From an uncultured Pelagibacteraceae bacterium (GTDB lineage: Bacteria; Pseudomonadota; Alphaproteobacteria; Pelagibacterales; Pelagibacteraceae): a DNA stretch of 34,909 nt. The position numbers and the translations under genes are program-made. The stretch is taken from positions 1 to 34,909 of the forward strand of contig CACDOF010000009.1 of the NCBI GenBank assembly GCA_902554315.1, given 5' to 3'. This document shows positions 31,166 to 34,909 of the stretch, piece by piece (the first letter of the stretch is position 1; every line of letters starts with the position of its first letter). Below the pieces are notes generated by a model. That model was not told the DNA's origin. It searched no databases and saw only the letters and a list, made by a program, of their open reading frames with translations.

Positions 31166-32467
31166 ATGGATTTTAACATAAGCAATTTTATTGATATTAG
31201 ATCTAAAAAGTCAAAAATTGGCGATTTTCAAGATCTAGATCATGTTGATGGAGTAGCTCTTTCAACTGTTAGTGCCAATTTGTATAAAGAAAAAAGAGAT
31301 GATTTGGTTTTGTTTTATTTTAGAGATGGGGCCAGCTATGCTTCAGTTTTTACTCAATCAAAAATAATATCAGAAAATTTAAAATGGAATAAAAAAATTA
31401 AAAGTAAAAAAATATATGGACTATTAATAAATACCAGAAATGCAAATGCACTTACTGGCGCCGATGGATATAATGCATTAAAGCAAATTTCCAAAGATTT
31501 GTCTAAAATGCTTTCAAATAAACAAAATGATGATGAAGAGAGTCCAAAAGAAATTAAAACAAATGAAATACTATTTGGATGTACCGGAACCATTGGAGAA
31601 AAATTTCCATTGACGCAAATTAAAAGTTCAATTCCGAATTTAATAGATAAATTAAAATATACACAAAACAAATTAATTTGGATGAAAGCTGCTATGGGAA
31701 TTAAAACAACTGATCTAAAACCTAAGCTTTCAATGTGTGAAGCTAAAATTGGCTCAACAGAGATTAAAGTTTATGGAATTGCAAAAGGATCTGGAATGAT
31801 TTATCCAAATATGGCTACTACGCTAGGATTTATTTTTACTGATGCAAATTTATCTTCTTTAATTTTAAAAGATGTTTTAAATGATAATATTAAAACAACT
31901 TTTAATGCAATATCATGCGATGGAGATACAAGTACAAACGATATGGTATCATTATTTTCAACTAACAAAGCAAAAAATCCTATAATAAAAAAAGCAAATG
32001 ATCCAAGATTAAAAAGTTTTAATAAAGCCGTGCATGAGGTTCTTTTGAATTTAGCAAAACAAGTTGCTTTTGATGGAGAGGGTGCTTCTAAATTTATAAC
32101 AATAAACTCTGTAAAATGTAAAAGCGATAAAGATGCTAAAAATATATCTTTTTCGATTGCTAATTCTCTTTTAGTCAAAACTGCTATTGCTGGTGAGGAT
32201 CCAAATTGGGGAAGAATTGCAATGGCAATAGGAAAGAGTAGTGCAAATATAGATGAGAAAAAACTATCTATCTTTATTGGACCTTACAAAATTTTTTTTA
32301 AAGGATCTTTGTATAAAAAATATGATGAATTAAAAGTAAGTGAATACATGAAAAATGAGTCAATTGAAATTACCGCTGATATTGGAATGGGAAATAAAAG
32401 TTTTACAGCATATACTATGGATTTAACAAAAAAATATATTGAAATTAATGCTGATTATAGAACTTAG
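31166..32467 (+). CDS. argJ: Glutamate N-acetyltransferase / amino-acid acetyltransferase ArgJ
   Basis: This 433-residue enzyme transfers acetyl groups from acetylornithine to glutamate and, in bifunctional members, also makes N-acetylglutamate from acetyl-CoA. ArgJ cleaves itself before a conserved threonine; here the site is GSGMIYPNMATTLGF with T218 as the nucleophile. The oxyanion segment GCTGTIGEKFP, the NTRNANALTG element (usually NSGNANA) and AGEDPNWGRIAMAIG are present. The length is slightly above average (about 405-415), with a longer insert near 115-132. It is separated from argD-argF by 11 kb but completes the cyclic arginine route with them. The family is certain; bifunctionality cannot be read from sequence. 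Confidence 0.93.
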   Translation: MDFNISNFIDIRSKKSKIGDFQDLDHVDGVALSTVSANLYKEKRDDLVLFYFRDGASYASVFTQSKIISENLKWNKKIKSKKIYGLLINTRNANALTGADGYNALKQISKDLSKMLSNKQNDDEESPKEIKTNEILFGCTGTIGEKFPLTQIKSSIPNLIDKLKYTQNKLIWMKAAMGIKTTDLKPKLSMCEAKIGSTEIKVYGIAKGSGMIYPNMATTLGFIFTDANLSSLILKDVLNDNIKTTFNAISCDGDTSTNDMVSLFSTNKAKNPIIKKANDPRLKSFNKAVHEVLLNLAKQVAFDGEGASKFITINSVKCKSDKDAKNISFSIANSLLVKTAIAGEDPNWGRIAMAIGKSSANIDEKKLSIFIGPYKIFFKGSLYKKYDELKVSEYMKNESIEITADIGMGNKSFTAYTMDLTKKYIEINADYRT

Positions 32468-32508
32468 ATAATATTGAATTTTTATAATCTAATTGCTAAA
32501 TACTAATT

Positions 32509-32934
32509 ATGATCAAATATTCATTAAAGTGCAATAAATGTTCAACTGAATTCGAAAGTTGGTTTGGGTCTTCAAAAGAATTTGATAGATTAAAAAAACT
32601 TAAACTTTTGAATTGTCAAAATTGTAATTCTTTAGAAATAGAAAAATCTTTAATGTCCCCAAATTTAGCTAATACTAAGAAAAAAAATAATTCTCAAAAT
32701 ATTAAAAAATATGAGTTAGTTAAAAAGAAGCTAAAAAAATACCAAAAGTTCGTAAGGGAAAATTTTGACTATGTAGGTAATAATTTTTCATATGAAGCAA
32801 GATCCATACATTACAATCAAAAGAAATCAAAAAAAGGTATTTATGGTAAAGCTTCAATAAAAGAAGTTAATGAATTAAAAGATGAAGGTATTGAAACTGA
32901 AATGATACCTTGGATAGAAGAAAAAGAGAACTAA
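32509..32934 (+). CDS. DUF1178 family protein
   Basis: This 141-residue protein starts MIKYSLKCNKCSTEFESWFGSS-type (first 20 residues only quoted in part), with C8-x2-C11 and C36-x2-C39 forming a likely zinc ribbon, followed by a linker of about 30 residues and a C-terminal EARSIHYNQ...IYGKAS...LKDEGIETEMIPWI region. This matches the alphaproteobacterial DUF1178 family, for which I know no established function. It follows argJ after 41 nt on the same strand and overlaps the convergent ubiG by 4 nt. No membrane segment is seen. Confidence 0.85.
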   Translation: MIKYSLKCNKCSTEFESWFGSSKEFDRLKKLKLLNCQNCNSLEIEKSLMSPNLANTKKKNNSQNIKKYELVKKKLKKYQKFVRENFDYVGNNFSYEARSIHYNQKKSKKGIYGKASIKEVNELKDEGIETEMIPWIEEKEN

Positions 32935-33659
32935 ATTTTTTTCAATTTCATTATATAATTTACTGATTTATCTTCAGAAACTTTCCATTCGTTTATTATT
33001 GGATTAAAAGTCATTCCATTAATTTTTTCAAGATCAAGATAATTTTTTTTACAAATACTACTTAGTATTTCTGGTTTTATAAATTTATTCCAATCGTGAG
33101 TGCCTATTGGCAACCATTGTAAAATATATTCAGCTCCAATAATAGCAAATACATATGATTTTAAAGTTTGATTTAATGTTGCAATAAACATGATGCCTGA
33201 TTTTTTCAAAAATTTTGAACTTTTTTTTATAAAAAAATTTACATTTTCTACATGTTCAACTATTTCCATATTTAATATTATATCAAATTTTTCCTTTATT
33301 TTTAAATTTTCAGGAGATGCATTGATGTACTTAATATTTAGTTTACTTTTTTTTAGATGATATTTTGCAACTTTAATATTTTGATTTGAAGCATCTATTC
33401 CAACCACTTTGGCCCCAAGTCTTGCCATAGGTTCTGATAATAACCCACCACCACAACCAATATCTAAAACTTTTAATCCATTTAATGGTTTATATTTATT
33501 TTTAATTTTAAAATCTGATACTATATTTTCTTTGATATATTTAATTCTTATTGGGTTGAACTTGTGTAAAGGCTTAAATTTTCCGTTTGGATTCCACCAT
33601 TCCTCAGCAATTTTTGAAAATTTTTCTATTTCTTTATTGTTTATTGTGCTATTTTTCAT
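32931..33659 (-). CDS. ubiG: Ubiquinone biosynthesis O-methyltransferase
   Basis: This 242-residue class I SAM methyltransferase carries out both O-methylations of ubiquinone synthesis. It begins with the UbiG-type EIEKFSKIAEEWWNPNGKF (10-28 or so), then the SAM-binding LDIGCGGGLLSEPMARLGA, the acidic VGIDAS strand end and NMEIVEHVENV. The later segment THDWNKFI is also typical. Length is normal. Ubiquinone would feed the respiratory chain that also uses the cytochrome c at 20.2 kb. It is transcribed alone, divergently from lysC. Identification is secure. Confidence 0.94.
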   Translation of the reverse strand: MKNSTINNKEIEKFSKIAEEWWNPNGKFKPLHKFNPIRIKYIKENIVSDFKIKNKYKPLNGLKVLDIGCGGGLLSEPMARLGAKVVGIDASNQNIKVAKYHLKKSKLNIKYINASPENLKIKEKFDIILNMEIVEHVENVNFFIKKSSKFLKKSGIMFIATLNQTLKSYVFAIIGAEYILQWLPIGTHDWNKFIKPEILSSICKKNYLDLEKINGMTFNPIINEWKVSEDKSVNYIMKLKKI

Positions 33660-33665
33660 TGTTTA

Positions 33666-33671
33666 TTGACA
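33666..33671 (+). promoter_or_regulatory. Candidate -35 box of lysC
   Basis: A consensus TTGACA begins the 69-nt gap between ubiG and lysC. The -10 is not clear: TTTATC at 33689-33694 has the right 17-nt spacing but matches poorly. A run of 11 A residues lies just before the start codon. Confidence 0.3.
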
Positions 33672-33728
33672 TTACAATCAAGATGTATTTTATCAATATA
33701 TTTTAACTGAAATTAAAAAAAAAAATCA

Positions 33729-34909
33729 ATGAAAATTGTAGTTTTAAAATTTGGAGGAACGTCAGTAGGCAACATTGAAAGGATTAAAAAAGTTGCAGAA
33801 ATTATAAAACAATACAAAAAAAAATATAGAGTTATAGTTTTATCATCTGCTATGAGCGGAGTTACTAATGATTTAGTTAATAAATCAAAAAAAATTAGTA
33901 AAAATTTCTCTGATAGTGAATATGATGCCCTAGTTTCAGCGGGAGAACAAATATCTTGCTCATTAATTGCTGGTCAATTAATTGAAAAAGATCAAAGAGC
34001 AAGATCTTGGCTTGCATGGCAAATTCCAATCATGACAGAGGGAAAGCATAAATTTTCTAGAATAAATAAAATTAATAAAACAAATATTTTAAAATATTTA
34101 AAAAATGGTGGGATACCAATAATTGCAGGATTTCAAGGAATAAATAGTCAAAATAGAATAACCACTATAGGCAGAGGAGGAACAGATGCAAGTGCAATAA
34201 TGTTTGCTAAATTTTTTAACGCTGAAAAGTGTATTATTTATACAGATGTGGAAGGAGTTTATACAACTGACCCAAATAAACTTAAATCTGCAAAAAAAAT
34301 CAAAGTAATTTCATATGAAGAAATGCTAGAAATGTCTTCTTTAGGAGCAAAAGTTATGCAACCTCATTCAATTCAAGATGCCAGATTGAATAGAATAAAT
34401 ATAGAAGTAAAATCATCATTTAAAAATAAACCTGGAACCTTAATTACAAAAAGAAAAAATATTATAAATAATAAAATTATTACAGGAATTTCTTCTACAC
34501 AGAACGATGCAAAACTAACTCTTTTGGGTGTTAAGGATAAACCTGGTATTGCGGCCTCTATTTTTAAACCTCTTTCAGAAAGTTCTATAAATGTAGACAT
34601 GGTTGTTCAAAATATTTCTTCCAATGGAAAAGAAACTGATTTAACTTTTACAATAAAATCAGATGATTTAAATAAAGCAAAAAGAACCATTTTAGAAAAT
34701 AAAAAAATTAGTTTTAAAAGTTTATTAGTCGACAAAAACGTATCGAAAATTTCAATAATTGGCGTAGGAATGGTTACTACTCCAGGAGTTACTTATAGAA
34801 TGTTTCAAGCACTAGCAGAAAAAAAAATCAATATTCAAGTTATATCTACCTCAGAAATTAAAATTTCAGTTTTGATTGATAAAAAAAATATAAAGAAAGC
34901 TATTAAAAT
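33729..34909 (+). CDS. lysC: Aspartate kinase (3' end beyond window)
   Basis: An open frame starts at the ATG at 33729 and runs to the window end without a stop (393 codons plus 2 nt), so the gene is partial. The product begins MKIVVLKFGGTSVGN with the KFGGTS kinase signature, followed by SAMSGVTN, GRGGTDASA and IYTDVEGVYTTDPN, all typical of aspartate kinase. Two ACT-type regulatory repeats begin near residues 265 and 340 (LGVKDKPGIAASIF; IIGVGMVTTPGVTYRMF). The enzyme phosphorylates aspartate at the head of lysine, threonine and methionine synthesis; the ACT region implies feedback control. Family members have about 405 residues, so little is missing. Confidence 0.95.
   Translation, partial: MKIVVLKFGGTSVGNIERIKKVAEIIKQYKKKYRVIVLSSAMSGVTNDLVNKSKKISKNFSDSEYDALVSAGEQISCSLIAGQLIEKDQRARSWLAWQIPIMTEGKHKFSRINKINKTNILKYLKNGGIPIIAGFQGINSQNRITTIGRGGTDASAIMFAKFFNAEKCIIYTDVEGVYTTDPNKLKSAKKIKVISYEEMLEMSSLGAKVMQPHSIQDARLNRINIEVKSSFKNKPGTLITKRKNIINNKIITGISSTQNDAKLTLLGVKDKPGIAASIFKPLSESSINVDMVVQNISSNGKETDLTFTIKSDDLNKAKRTILENKKISFKSLLVDKNVSKISIIGVGMVTTPGVTYRMFQALAEKKINIQVISTSEIKISVLIDKKNIKKAIK

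Noticed and set aside
1..34909. tRNA, rRNA, insertion sequence or attachment site
   Set aside because: Spacers are short, none shows a cloverleaf or conserved rRNA sequence, and no transposase, integrase or flanking terminal repeats were found.

Overview
The window reads as a stretch of a very AT-rich, streamlined marine alphaproteobacterial chromosome, most likely SAR11 (Pelagibacterales) or a close relative. The grounds are: a base composition that is clearly well under one third G+C by eye; Lys/Asn/Ile-rich proteins; almost no intergenic DNA, with many genes overlapping by 1-47 nt; alphaproteobacterial marker genes (GcrA, a CycM-like membrane-anchored cytochrome c, an NDUFA9-like protein); and alphaproteobacterial gene orders (cmk-rpsA-ihfB, trpFBA-accD-folC, argD-argF, ffs-dnaX-ybaB-recR). 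The species assignment is inference. I see no rRNA, tRNA, insertion sequence, CRISPR array or integrated phage. No gene-free stretch exceeds 300 bases; the longest is the 210-nt glcB/accA divergent spacer.

Layout. Positions 1-2.6 kb (+): a phage-type PD-(D/E)XK nuclease, an exonuclease I-like protein and thioredoxin. Positions 2.6-15.4 kb (-): one uninterrupted run of 14 genes, rnd-kdsD-lptC-lptB-aroA-cmk-rpsA-ihfB-pyrF-trpF-trpB-trpA-accD-folC, with no internal gap above 8 nt. It joins LPS supply and export, aromatic and tryptophan synthesis, pyrimidine synthesis, translation, fatty-acid initiation and folate. Positions 15.4-17.2 kb: an NDUFA9-like protein with a small SHOCT membrane protein, converging on gcrA. 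Positions 17.3-20.7 kb: an ABC-2 permease, then argD-argF, converging on cytochrome c. Positions 20.8-25.1 kb (+): kdsB-pheA, then the 4.5S SRP RNA with its own promoter, directly followed by dnaX-ybaB-recR. Positions 25.1-31.1 kb: malate synthase G (-) with a structured leader, accA (+) and secA (-). Positions 31.2-34.9 kb: argJ, a DUF1178 protein, ubiG (-) and the 5' part of lysC, which is cut by the window end.

The genes are nearly all housekeeping, so the interest lies in how they deviate from their families. TrpB and TrpA have both lost hallmark residues at the same inter-subunit contact (beta Lys167 and alpha Asp56 equivalents), and TrpB also lacks the catalytic Glu and the usual RED-L motif. 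CMP kinase lacks the Walker A lysine. AroA, AccD, TrpF and FolC show altered signatures. LptC carries a coiled coil of about 125 residues with a recent 39-residue duplication, and lptA is absent from the locus. AccA ends in a predicted membrane anchor. dnaX has an A9 run exactly where a shortened gamma-type clamp-loader subunit could be made by slippage. The glcB leader can fold into two mutually exclusive hairpins.

I do not see a convincing new multi-gene system. The TrpA/TrpB co-divergence, the long LptC and the AccA tail are the best candidates for undescribed biology.
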